IMG/VR virus record: IMGVR_UViG_3300042987_002740
Coordinates: 1 to 29,715 of that record
Direction: 5' to 3' (one strand)
DNA length: 29,715 nt
From: a virus
The position numbers were made by a program, and so were the translations under genes. The first letter of the stretch is position 1. Each line of letters begins with the position of its first letter. The notes under the pieces were generated by a model. The model did no database searches and was not told the origin of the DNA. It saw only the letters and a list, made by a program, of their open reading frames with translations. Below are positions 14,822-23,925 of the stretch, in pieces.

Positions 14822-16251
14822 CTACTTATTATACTGGGGTCCAGTTGGCGGATGTTGTTACGGGGTTTGGTGGATATACAGGTCTTGTTTTGGTAAACAG
14901 TGGTAATTTTCCAATTAAATATGATATAAATATATCTAAAACTAATTTGCAAGGTATAGATGCATCAGATTGTAATGATACCAATACAGGCACATTGTTT
15001 ATAAGCGCAGATTTAAATAATATTAATTTATCGAATGATGAAGTGGAATTAACCATTAATCCATCAAGTTCTGGTGTTGTTTATGTTTTGCACCGTCCAT
15101 ATAGAAACTTTACATCTTCTTTTATTACTGCTGGTAATATAGATGGTTATGAATCAGCAGAGATTACTGTTAGAAGTTTATCTTCTGTAGGAGATGAAGA
15201 TGAAAATATAACAATTGATGTTACAGGACGTAGAATAAAAACATTTTCTACTCCTCCAAGAATTGGTTCTTTTTTTGCGGTAGAAGATTACAATTCTACA
15301 CTTGCTAATCCTTTGTACAGAAACTTTTTTTGGAGCGTTATAACAAATAATACATTTTTAACTGGTTTTAATTTACAGCTTTCAGCAAATACTTCTTTTA
15401 CTTCACCTACAACATATCAATATTCTGTAGTTCAAAATGAAGATGCAAATTTACCTTTATATGGTAATTATAAAGGATTATTAGAAAATATTTATAGTAT
15501 AGATTTAACAAATTTTACAATAAATACAAATTATTATGCTAGAATACAAGGAGTAAATAATGCTGGCGTTGGTGATTATTCTTACTGTACTGGTTTTGAT
15601 AATTATAATGTTAATTTAGATGGAACTGGATACAGTGGTTTATACACATCTCCTGGAGGTAATTTAAAAGTTAATTATAGAGTTTTAAATTTAAGTAGAT
15701 ATGATACATATGAAAAAGATTTTGATTTATATGAATATTTAGTTAGCCAAAATAACAACTCTTATGATTTTAGAAGATATAGTGGAATATATGTAAAATT
15801 CTTTTCTAATAATGCTCCAGCTTTATGTAATTATGTTGCGAGTAGTAAAACTACCGGTGCGATTAATTTTAATATACCGTATATTAATGGCGGCGATGGA
15901 TTTTTAATTAGCCCTAATAGTTCAAATCGTTTTTCGATAGAATTAGAATTTAATAATTGTGGCTTATATGGGCATGGTGGTGATGGGTTGATATGGAAAA
16001 ATGATAATTCTAATTTAGAATGGACATATTTTGAGCCTACTGATGGTGGGCCGATATTTAATTTCGATAATTATACATATAGCACTATTCCTATAGACTA
16101 TTATATTTATAAAGATATATATTCGGTTATGTACGCAGGAAGTGCAGGATCGAAAGGTTGGTTGATAAATATTGAAAATAATGATGCGCTTGATACTCAA
16201 GCTTTTCATATTGATGGATTTAAAATAACTAACGCATTAGAAACTCCTTAA
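14818..16251 (+). CDS. Minor tail tip protein with Ig/FnIII-like region, unrecognised family
   Basis: This 477-residue protein starts in an ATGA overlap with the gpM-like gene. The first 140 residues are beta-rich (GGYTGLVLVNSGNFPIKYDI, SGVVYVLHRPYRNF, SAEITVRSLSS) and resemble an Ig-like fold. Residues about 150-270 look FnIII-like, with FFWSVITNNTFLTGFNLQLS and NTNYYARIQGVNNAGVGDYS. The C-terminal third contains a short glycine-rich turn, NNCGLYGHGGDGLI, followed by many Tyr and Asp residues. That turn recalls, only weakly, the glycine loops of phage adhesins. Its position inside the M-L-K-I-J block argues for a tip-complex component. I do not recognise a family. Confidence 0.6.
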   Translation: MTTYYTGVQLADVVTGFGGYTGLVLVNSGNFPIKYDINISKTNLQGIDASDCNDTNTGTLFISADLNNINLSNDEVELTINPSSSGVVYVLHRPYRNFTSSFITAGNIDGYESAEITVRSLSSVGDEDENITIDVTGRRIKTFSTPPRIGSFFAVEDYNSTLANPLYRNFFWSVITNNTFLTGFNLQLSANTSFTSPTTYQYSVVQNEDANLPLYGNYKGLLENIYSIDLTNFTINTNYYARIQGVNNAGVGDYSYCTGFDNYNVNLDGTGYSGLYTSPGGNLKVNYRVLNLSRYDTYEKDFDLYEYLVSQNNNSYDFRRYSGIYVKFFSNNAPALCNYVASSKTTGAINFNIPYINGGDGFLISPNSSNRFSIELEFNNCGLYGHGGDGLIWKNDNSNLEWTYFEPTDGGPIFNFDNYTYSTIPIDYYIYKDIYSVMYAGSAGSKGWLINIENNDALDTQAFHIDGFKITNALETP

Positions 16252-16252
16252 T

Positions 16253-17872
16253 ATGAGTGAAATACAAGATAAAATAAATTCTCAACAAAGAAGTTTGACT
16301 ATTTCTGTTGATGGTAAAAATAAATCAACCTTGTTATTTGATTTATCGCCAAGCGTTGTTAATGGTAATGTTGTTGCTGATACAGTGTTGAATTTATCAG
16401 TTGAAAAAGATAACAAGAAAAATAATTCAGTGTTAATTAGCTCTACAACACCTACAGATGAAGTTGTAGTTGATGAGAATATAAGTTCACTACATTCTTT
16501 AAATTTAAAATATAAAACAGTTGGACAAGAAAAAAAACAAGGGGGTTTTAATTATACTTCTGGAGCGCCTACCTGGCCGAATATTTATTTAAATTTTAGA
16601 AAAAAAATATTTTCTAATAGTGACTTGGAATTTAGATTTTCAACGAGGAGTTTAACTGGATCTTCTGCAGCTACTGGTACGTGGTCTTGTGAAAGCGGTG
16701 TTAAAAATCCTTTCAATTTAGTTGGAGATGCGGGTTGTTTAACTCCAGTTGGTAATTTTGGAGTGTATACTTATAAATTTGCCAATAAATCAGGGGGAAA
16801 TGTTATTGCTAATAATACAGTAAAAATGATTCCTAGAATATTACCTTCTTACACAACATTAGTTTTTGCTGTGGGAACCACTTCTTGGGGATCTTCATCG
16901 GGAGGTAATTTCGCTCCATTTAATGGTCTGCTTAGACAGTATTTAGGTAAAAGAGTTCAAAAATTTACATTGAATGAACAATTTGGAAATTTTAATGTTC
17001 CAAATGCGAATGTTTATAGTTTAATATCAGCAATAAAAACATCATCTTCCTTTTACGATTGGTCTTATGTTCCTTATTTTAATTTATTGCCAACAAATAC
17101 TCCAACAGCAACATTTTCCAAGGGAATTCCAACTTTTGCATATCCTGTATTCGTTGGTAATATTTTGAATCATCCAAGATATATGGGTGAAGCATCATAT
17201 GGTTTATGTAATTTTGCTAGAAAATCGTATGAGGATCAAGATGGAGGCGTTTATCCAACAAGATTACATGATAGATTTTTACGTAATTATAAGTTTGCTT
17301 ATACTAAGCAATCTTCTTTAGATGTTTTAATGCATCATAATATTTCAAATTGGGGCACTTCATTAGCCGACACAACGACTCCGCAACAAATAACACTGGG
17401 TAGTACTGTTTATCCTAGTTTTTCAATATTTTTTGTTCAAATGTTTAGTACTCCTTATATTGCAGATAATAGCGGAGAAAAAAGTTATATGGTAAATGAA
17501 ACTTATGTTAATGGGTTTAAAACTTGTGAGTTTTATAGTCAATTAATTCCTGGAAATGTTGTTTCTACACCGGCAACATATTTGATTCAATTATTTAATG
17601 ATTTTGGAGCCGATTATTATAATGATCTAATTTTTAGTAATTCGCAAATGTTTTTATTTGATTATTCTTATGGATTGGCTCAAACACCATCAGAAATGTA
17701 TCAAAAATCTTATTCGTTAGTTGAATCAATAGCTTATGATATTAAAGGTTTTTTAGTAAAAAACAGCTCGAATTTACAATTAACAAATTCTACTTCTTCT
17801 TTAAGGGTGCCAATAGCTGATAGGCATCCTTATGTAAATATGTTTTTAAACAATCCTAATAGTTTAACCTAA
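16253..17872 (+). CDS. Tail tip-associated protein of unknown function
   Basis: This 539-residue protein starts two bases after the preceding stop and is followed by the gpL-like gene two bases downstream. There is no signal peptide, membrane segment or obvious repeat. Residues 1-90 are Ser/Val/Asn-rich and probably beta. The remainder is rich in Phe, Tyr and Trp, with segments such as TWPNIYLNFRKKIF, LVFAVGTTSWGSSSGG, NHPRYMGEASYGLCNFARKS and HDRFLRNYKFAY. The His, Asp and Tyr-rich central region (about 300-360) looks like a compact globular domain rather than fibre. It has no lambda counterpart at this position. I do not recognise its family and assign only a tail context. Confidence 0.55.
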   Translation: MSEIQDKINSQQRSLTISVDGKNKSTLLFDLSPSVVNGNVVADTVLNLSVEKDNKKNNSVLISSTTPTDEVVVDENISSLHSLNLKYKTVGQEKKQGGFNYTSGAPTWPNIYLNFRKKIFSNSDLEFRFSTRSLTGSSAATGTWSCESGVKNPFNLVGDAGCLTPVGNFGVYTYKFANKSGGNVIANNTVKMIPRILPSYTTLVFAVGTTSWGSSSGGNFAPFNGLLRQYLGKRVQKFTLNEQFGNFNVPNANVYSLISAIKTSSSFYDWSYVPYFNLLPTNTPTATFSKGIPTFAYPVFVGNILNHPRYMGEASYGLCNFARKSYEDQDGGVYPTRLHDRFLRNYKFAYTKQSSLDVLMHHNISNWGTSLADTTTPQQITLGSTVYPSFSIFFVQMFSTPYIADNSGEKSYMVNETYVNGFKTCEFYSQLIPGNVVSTPATYLIQLFNDFGADYYNDLIFSNSQMFLFDYSYGLAQTPSEMYQKSYSLVESIAYDIKGFLVKNSSNLQLTNSTSSLRVPIADRHPYVNMFLNNPNSLT

Positions 17873-17874
17873 TT

Positions 17875-19710
17875 ATGTCGAATTTATTTCTTTTAAATAA
17901 TAATGAAGTTTTAGATTTTTATGAGATACATTTGAGCGATTATGAGGGTTATTTATATTTTCATGGATCTAAAAATTTTCAAAAAGATTTAATCTTTCAA
18001 GGAAAAAAATATTTATACATTCCATGTGAGGTTTCGAATTTAGAATATAATTCAGAAGGCAAAACTAATAGACCTACATTTTTGATTTCTAATATAAATA
18101 ATTATATGTCTAATTTGATGAAAGATAGAAATGATTTTATTGGTCGTAGGTTTTATAGAAAAAAAATACTTGCTAAAGATTTAGATGATGAAAATTTTGG
18201 AGGCGTTAATAAAAATTTATTGGGCGCTAGATCTTTCTCTTCTTTTATTGCAAGTGATATGTATATTATTCAGAAAAAAAATTCTGAAAGCAGAGATAAA
18301 ATTGAAATTCTTCTAACTAATGTTTTGGATTTTGAGGGTATTAGTATACCTTCAAGAAAAATATTTAATAATGCGTGTCAATGGACATACCGGGGTTGCG
18401 GTTGTAATTATGGTAAAATAAATGGTTATACAGGGCCAGATGTATATCAAAGAGAAACATTGAATGATGATTTATCTACAATAAATACTAATTTAGGATT
18501 ATCATCTAATTTAACTTATCATTTTCAAAGTTCTACTCAAACATTTTCTGGAACAACTACAATTCCATTAGAAAATCCACCTAGTACTATATTGAGTTTT
18601 GATAAATTAACTTCTTGGACTAACGCAGGCACTGCTGGTGGAAGCATAACTATATCCGGTAATCCAAAAAAATATATAAATCAAGGTAGAATGGGTGATT
18701 ATAATGGTGTTCTTTTGTCCAATAGAACTGGAGCTACAGATTCTTTAACAATTACAACAAGTAATTTAAATAGCGCTTTAACAATTTTTTATGTGTCTGA
18801 AATGGTTGATAAAATAAATAATAAAACTTCTAAAAAAGATACGTATCGCGGTTTATCTTCAACTCAAGATGGTAAATTTTTATTAGGTTATTGGAATCAT
18901 TACGAAGATGTTATGGCTTCAAAAATAGATGCTTCAAATTATGATTGGGTTAAATCAGTTGGTCCTTGGGCTCCAAATAACTTAAATAATTCTAGGGTAT
19001 ATGGAGCCATATGTCCTAATAGCTCTACAAGTACAACATATTTTATAAGAGATGGTAATATTTATGTGCAAAGAGATGGTTTTATAAATGGTTCTAATGG
19101 TCTTGGTTTTAATATTGTTGAACCTAGTGAAATTGTAGTTTATGAAATAATTATTTATAATACAACTTTGACATTAGAACAAGCAGAATATATTTCATTT
19201 TATTTGGGAAATAAATATAATTTACCTGTACCTTTTACTAAAAGTAAAACAGTAATTAAAAAGGGATCCACTTTTTTTACAGACGAAGAAAATCTCGGTT
19301 TGCCAATGGCTGATGAAAATAATAAAATGTTTTTAATTGCAAACGCAGCGAATAGCCAATTATCAACATCGGAATCTTACGGTTTAAATAATTTAATTTA
19401 TAGAGGTGATTATAATAGAAATACTCGTTATAAATTTGGTGATTTTGTAAAAATAGAGCCTCCTATTAATTTTGATTTTAATGAGGATTCCCAAATTAAC
19501 AATAATTCAATACCTGCTAGATTTTTTGTTTGTATAGATCAAAATGGATCTTTTAATGAGCATCCATTCAATTTTACAAATAAATGGAAAGAGGATAAGT
19601 GCTCCAAAAATCTTAATGGTTGTAGTTTAAGATTTAATGGTAATCAAATAGGCATTCCTTTTGGGGGTTTTCCTGGTACTGTTCAATATGAATATAAACT
19701 TCCTTCCTAA
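17875..19710 (+). CDS. Lambda gpL-like Fe-S tail tip protein with lectin-like insertion
   Basis: This is a 611-residue protein; lambda gpL is 232 residues. The N-terminal domain aligns well with gpL: EGKTNRPTFLISNI, then DRNDFIGRRFYRKKILAKDL and DENF. The C-terminal gpL domain binds a [4Fe-4S] cluster through four cysteines. Here NNACQWTYRGCGCNYG gives C168 and C177 (spacing 9, with an extra C175), and EDKCSKNLNGCSLRF gives C576 and C583 (spacing 7). Both spacings equal those in gpL. Between the pairs, where gpL has about 22 residues, there are about 400. They include a LamG-like module (about 240-452, ending YEIIIYNTTLTLEQAEYISF and YLGNKY) and a CBM5/12-like module (about 515-575, with RGDYNRNTRYKFGDFV, FFVCIDQNGSFNEHPF and KW). 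The protein probably links the gpM-like layer to the J-like hub. Confidence 0.88.
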   Translation: MSNLFLLNNNEVLDFYEIHLSDYEGYLYFHGSKNFQKDLIFQGKKYLYIPCEVSNLEYNSEGKTNRPTFLISNINNYMSNLMKDRNDFIGRRFYRKKILAKDLDDENFGGVNKNLLGARSFSSFIASDMYIIQKKNSESRDKIEILLTNVLDFEGISIPSRKIFNNACQWTYRGCGCNYGKINGYTGPDVYQRETLNDDLSTINTNLGLSSNLTYHFQSSTQTFSGTTTIPLENPPSTILSFDKLTSWTNAGTAGGSITISGNPKKYINQGRMGDYNGVLLSNRTGATDSLTITTSNLNSALTIFYVSEMVDKINNKTSKKDTYRGLSSTQDGKFLLGYWNHYEDVMASKIDASNYDWVKSVGPWAPNNLNNSRVYGAICPNSSTSTTYFIRDGNIYVQRDGFINGSNGLGFNIVEPSEIVVYEIIIYNTTLTLEQAEYISFYLGNKYNLPVPFTKSKTVIKKGSTFFTDEENLGLPMADENNKMFLIANAANSQLSTSESYGLNNLIYRGDYNRNTRYKFGDFVKIEPPINFDFNEDSQINNNSIPARFFVCIDQNGSFNEHPFNFTNKWKEDKCSKNLNGCSLRFNGNQIGIPFGGFPGTVQYEYKLPS

Positions 19711-20017
19711 AGATTTATTAAATAATTTAATGGAATTATCTAAAAATTCTAATGTTGAAATATGCGGTTTCATTAAAAATAATATATTTGTAAAATGTGA
19801 TAATTTACATCCAGATCCATTTAATTATTTTACTATTTCGCATAAAGAATATTTGAAGAACATTGATTCTATTTTATTCCATAGTCATCCTTACAAATAT
19901 AACGATAAAGGTTTTTCGGATTGGGATTTAGAAAATCAAAAATATCATTGTTTAAATATGCTGTTATACAGTGTAAATTTAAATAGATTTTTTTATAAAA
20001 CATATGATAAAGATTAA
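19688..20017 (+). CDS. Lambda gpK-like JAMM/MPN metallopeptidase, short form without NlpC/P60
   Basis: With the ATG at 19688 the protein is 109 residues and overlaps the L-like gene by 23 nt. A TTG at 19661 would add nine residues, but it is a less likely start. The JAMM/MPN signature is visible: E24 in VEICGF, then H65-S-H67-P and S77-D-W-D80, the zinc ligands and catalytic residues in family order. The loop between H67 and S77 is nine residues, where seven is usual. Lambda gpK has this domain followed by an NlpC/P60 peptidoglycan peptidase; here the gene stops after the JAMM part. gpK functions in tail tip assembly. Position between the L-like and I-like genes, with overlaps on both sides, supports the call. 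Confidence 0.78.
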   Translation: MNINFLPKDLLNNLMELSKNSNVEICGFIKNNIFVKCDNLHPDPFNYFTISHKEYLKNIDSILFHSHPYKYNDKGFSDWDLENQKYHCLNMLLYSVNLNRFFYKTYDKD

Positions 20018-20540
20018 CTTATACGGTTGTTTAGCGAAAAAACTCGGTTCATCTTGGGAGCTTGATGTCAAATCAATTATGGAGGTTTTTGAGGCTTTGG
20101 AAGCAAACAATCGTAAAGAAAATTTGTTCTTTAGAACAATGGATAAATTTTTTACACATTTTATTGTTTACATTGATGGAAAAATAATGCCGCCTCATTT
20201 ATTAAAAAGTAAATTATTAAAAAAAGACAGTGTTGTAGATATTTTACCTGTTGTTCAAGGTGGATTAGTAGGCGCTTTAATAATTATTGGCGTTGTTTTG
20301 ATAGTTTTATCTTTTGTTCTAACTAAATTACTAACGCCTAAAGAACCAGTGGATATAAAAACAAGCTCTTCTGTTTTAGGAAAGATTAAAAATGTTACTA
20401 ATAGAAATATTCCGGTTCCTATTGGTTATGGTAGATTTAGGATAGGTAGTGCGGTCATTTCAAATGATATAATTGTATTCAATGGAGCGGAAGCGCAAAC
20501 TATCAGCTCATCTGTTTTAGACATTATAAAGGGAAGTTAA
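20004..20540 (+). CDS. Lambda gpI-like tail assembly protein
   Basis: This 178-residue protein has its ATG inside the end of the JAMM gene (14 nt overlap). The first 85 residues look like a beta-grasp/ubiquitin-like domain (IKINLYGCLAKKLG, then HFIVYIDGKIMPP and DSVVDILPVVQGG), as in the gpI family. A hydrophobic segment follows at about 88-110 (GALIIIGVVLIVLSFVL), and then the conserved ending PVPIGYGRFRIGSAVISNDI at about 141-160. In lambda, gpI is needed to build the J-containing tip but is not a major part of the virion. The K-I-J order and the family-like ending make the call firm despite low overall similarity. Confidence 0.82.
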   Translation: MIKINLYGCLAKKLGSSWELDVKSIMEVFEALEANNRKENLFFRTMDKFFTHFIVYIDGKIMPPHLLKSKLLKKDSVVDILPVVQGGLVGALIIIGVVLIVLSFVLTKLLTPKEPVDIKTSSSVLGKIKNVTNRNIPVPIGYGRFRIGSAVISNDIIVFNGAEAQTISSSVLDIIKGS

Positions 20541-20543
20541 TAT

Positions 20544-23500
20544 ATGCCTTATAATAATAATCAATTTTTTGTCAAAGGATTAAATAATAAAGCTGAATAT
20601 TGGATTAATCAAGGAGGTAAAGATGGTCCTGTTTTATCTTTGCAAAGTCTTATCAGTAATATGCCTGGCTTAAAACTTGAGGAGTTAGTTAAAAAAATAG
20701 AATCAGATGAAAAATTATATTGTACAGATCTTTTATGTGAAGGCCCTATTGAAGGATTAGTTGATAAATATGGAAACGTTTTAAAATATGGCACTTCTAC
20801 AAATCCAAAAGATTCTGATGATACTATTTTAGGTAAAGGAATATATTATAATGATGTGCCGTTGATTGATTCTAAATTGAATAAATTTAATTTTGTAAGT
20901 TCTGGTTTTGAAATTGATTATGGTGAGGAAGTAAAGAATTATAATTATGGCAATTATCCATCGACTGTTTATAAATACGATCAAAAGTTATATTTATCAG
21001 AAATAGAAACTATACCGAATATCATCTATAATGGTTATTTTCAGTTTATTATAGATGAAACAAATAATTTTATTCCGATTAAGCTACCAATCAATGATTC
21101 GAATTGGTATTTTTCTAATCAATTCACTTCAAATTTTATTTATAGCTCAAAGTTTAATATTAAGAATATAGTTAACATTATCTCTTCGGCAAAAAATAAT
21201 TGTCAGGAGTTTACTCATAAAATTTATAATAAATTTTGTGATAATATTTCAATAAATCTTACGGTAAACAGTCTTTTTAATAATAATGAGAATTACTCTG
21301 CTTCGTTTGCTATTGAAATATCGGAAGATTTTTCTTCGCGGAGATATTACTGTATTGTTGCGATAACTGGATTTGCAAAAAGTGCGGCTACTATTTCTAT
21401 TCCAATAGATTTAAATTTAAATTCAGTTGAAAATAATAATTATTATGTTAAAGTTTTTTCTCTTACCAAAAAAATAGATCCCGCTAATACAAATCTGGCG
21501 TCAGTTTTTTGTGATTTTTCTGTTTCAAGCGTTGTGGAAAGAATTTTAACTAAAGGATATTTCGTTTATCCATACTCTTGCACAGTAAAAACAGTAGTTA
21601 GTTCTAGACATTTTAATTCAGATCCAAATAGAACATTTGATCTTAAATTATTAAAAATAAAAACACCTTCTAATTACGATCCTGAAGCTAGAGAATATAA
21701 TGGTAATTGGAATGGTAAATTTAATAACTTTTTGAGATGGACAGATAATCCAGCTTGGGTATTTTTTGATATTTGCACAAATTCTCGTTATGGTTTAGGT
21801 AATGGTTTAATCAATGAATCTGACATAAACAAATGGGAATTATATAAACTATCTCAGTATTGTGATGACTTGGTTAAAGTAAATGTGCCTTATTCTGAGA
21901 GTGAAGATTCTTTTGAAATGTATTATACGCAAAAAAATAAGATATATATTCAAAAAAATAATAGATCTTTAGAGTTTATTAAAAAGAAATATAAGCCTGT
22001 TTATGATACTGTTACAGATGTTTTTTCAAATGACTCTTTTTATGAATCATTGATTTTTTTGTACGATATGAAAAATGCAGACGGCGATGTTGAAAAAAAT
22101 TATAAAAAAATTATTTGGTCTGTTAAAGAGGTTAATCTTTTTCAAGATGGACAATCTTCAGAAGTTTCAACTGGAGGCGGAACACATTTTGAAATTCAAT
22201 TAATAAATGATTTTGGACCTAAATCTTTTTTTGAGACCGATTTAACTGGTTTATTAAATAGCTTTTTGTCTACAAGCGTGAATACATTTATTAAAAATTC
22301 TTCAATTTTGTCTAGAGTTTCAATCGGTGATAAAAACACACAGGGTGCGGCTAAAGCTTTTATTTTAACAAATATTGCTAATTCTGTGAAAAATAATACT
22401 TCGCTTTACAATAATATTTTGAATAAAAATATTGTCGATGATGATTTATTTGTTAGTAATGATGATTTTACTGTAAATGTTAACTCAAGTATTAATGGTA
22501 AATGTTTGCCTCGAAGTAAAAATTATAGAGACCCTTTAGAGCCTAGATTTTCTTGTAACTTATTAATAGATAACGAAACTAATTCATTGAAATTGTTATC
22601 TGATATATGTTCTATTTTTAGAGGAATATCTTATTATAAAAATAATTACATAGGAACTACTTACGATGTTCAAAAGCCAGTTGTTTATTTATTTAATAAT
22701 TCAAACGTTAAAGATGGAGCGTTTTTCTATTCTAGTGGAAGTTTGGAGGGGTTATATAGTGTTGCAAAAATTTCTTTCAAAGATCAATATGATAATTTCA
22801 ATGATTCTGTTGAAATTGTTGAAGATGCAGAATTGTTAAAAAATTATGGCGTTATAATTAAAGAAATTTTAGGTTTTGGTATTACATCTAGAGATCAAGC
22901 TAGAAGAATTGGTGAATGGTTATTAATGACAAATAGATTAGAGAATCAATCTGTAAATTTTTCTACAGATCTTCAAGGGATTCTATTAAAACCAGGAGAT
23001 GTTATTGAAATAAAAGATCAATACAAGAATAATTCTACTCTTCAGGGTAGAGTGGTAAATGTTGATTTAGATGATAATTCTATTGTTGTGGATAGGCAAT
23101 TAAATTTAAATTTAATAGGTCAGAAGATAAAATTTATTTTTTCTAATTATGTTGTGGATTCTTCTTTTAATGGTATTACAGCCACGCAAGCCAATAATAT
23201 TCAAATACTAGAATTAAAAATTAAAAATATCGATAACAGCACTAATAAGGTTTGGTTTGATGCTGATTATAATTATTCTGATTTTAACAAAATTATTTCA
23301 TCTACTGTTTTTATTATCGATGATTTAAATATTAATAATAATTATATTTATTATAAAATAGTCAGTATATCTGAAACCAATAATAATGAATATAGCGTAT
23401 TTGCTATTAAGTATGATTCTTCTAAATATACATATTTAGATAAAAATTTATTGCAGAAAGATAATGATATTATTAATAATACTATTTCGTACTCAAATAT

Positions 23501-23924
23501 TGACTTTCTGCAAGAGATTACAATTCCTATCAATCAATATATTGTACCGTATAGCATAAATGCTGATCAAGTTCCAAAAGTTGCATATGATTATTCATTT
23601 ACTGAACAAACAACTTTATTATCTAAGGTTGCTGGTGCAGCTTATTCTTATATAAATATATCATTTTCTAATATTTTTAATTATATAAATAATAGTAATA
23701 GTGAATATTATAAAAAAATACAATTGGTTTTAAATGATAGAGGTGGTTTATTATGTGTAATTAATTTAAAAAATCAATCTTTGAAATTTAAAATTACGGC
23801 TGATAACGTGGGTGATAAAAACGTATTTATGGGTCGTTTTGGTATTAACGCTTTTTCAAATAATGCCTCTGCATATATAAAACTTTATTTGTTTGATAAA
23901 AATAATAAACTAATTAATATATAA
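20544..23924 (+). CDS. Lambda gpJ-like central tail tip protein (host attachment hub)
   Basis: This 1,126-residue protein is close to lambda gpJ (1,132). Hallmarks run in order. DLLCEGPIEGLVDKYG lies near residue 65 and is followed by YYNDVPLIDS. NPAWVFFDICTNSRYGLGNG at about 408-427 and INKWELYKLSQYCDDLV follow. Residues about 670-800 hold EPRFSCNLLIDNETNSLKLL, then DICSIFRGISYY and SYAKISF-type strands. RDQARRIGEWLLMTNRLENQ and LLKPGDVIEIKD follow at about 785-820. gpJ trimers form the conical tip, contact the receptor and open for DNA passage. Here the protein ends soon after the hub domains, with a mostly beta, Asn/Ile-rich C terminus from about 830. The FnIII-rich part of lambda gpJ is not obvious, and a candidate lies in the next gene. 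Confidence 0.9.
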   Translation: MPYNNNQFFVKGLNNKAEYWINQGGKDGPVLSLQSLISNMPGLKLEELVKKIESDEKLYCTDLLCEGPIEGLVDKYGNVLKYGTSTNPKDSDDTILGKGIYYNDVPLIDSKLNKFNFVSSGFEIDYGEEVKNYNYGNYPSTVYKYDQKLYLSEIETIPNIIYNGYFQFIIDETNNFIPIKLPINDSNWYFSNQFTSNFIYSSKFNIKNIVNIISSAKNNCQEFTHKIYNKFCDNISINLTVNSLFNNNENYSASFAIEISEDFSSRRYYCIVAITGFAKSAATISIPIDLNLNSVENNNYYVKVFSLTKKIDPANTNLASVFCDFSVSSVVERILTKGYFVYPYSCTVKTVVSSRHFNSDPNRTFDLKLLKIKTPSNYDPEAREYNGNWNGKFNNFLRWTDNPAWVFFDICTNSRYGLGNGLINESDINKWELYKLSQYCDDLVKVNVPYSESEDSFEMYYTQKNKIYIQKNNRSLEFIKKKYKPVYDTVTDVFSNDSFYESLIFLYDMKNADGDVEKNYKKIIWSVKEVNLFQDGQSSEVSTGGGTHFEIQLINDFGPKSFFETDLTGLLNSFLSTSVNTFIKNSSILSRVSIGDKNTQGAAKAFILTNIANSVKNNTSLYNNILNKNIVDDDLFVSNDDFTVNVNSSINGKCLPRSKNYRDPLEPRFSCNLLIDNETNSLKLLSDICSIFRGISYYKNNYIGTTYDVQKPVVYLFNNSNVKDGAFFYSSGSLEGLYSVAKISFKDQYDNFNDSVEIVEDAELLKNYGVIIKEILGFGITSRDQARRIGEWLLMTNRLENQSVNFSTDLQGILLKPGDVIEIKDQYKNNSTLQGRVVNVDLDDNSIVVDRQLNLNLIGQKIKFIFSNYVVDSSFNGITATQANNIQILELKIKNIDNSTNKVWFDADYNYSDFNKIISSTVFIIDDLNINNNYIYYKIVSISETNNNEYSVFAIKYDSSKYTYLDKNLLQKDNDIINNTISYSNIDFLQEITIPINQYIVPYSINADQVPKVAYDYSFTEQTTLLSKVAGAAYSYINISFSNIFNYINNSNSEYYKKIQLVLNDRGGLLCVINLKNQSLKFKITADNVGDKNVFMGRFGINAFSNNASAYIKLYLFDKNNKLINI

Positions 23925-23925
23925 T

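Noticed and set aside
16253-17872. LamG-like lectin module in the 16253 product
   Set aside because: It lacks the E-x-I-x-Y ... YL-x-x-KY ending seen in the modules of the 12947 and 17875 products.
19661-19687. TTG start for the gpK-like gene at 19661
   Set aside because: It would add nine residues and lengthen the overlap with the gpL-like gene to 50 nt. The ATG at 19688 gives a natural JAMM-domain N terminus.
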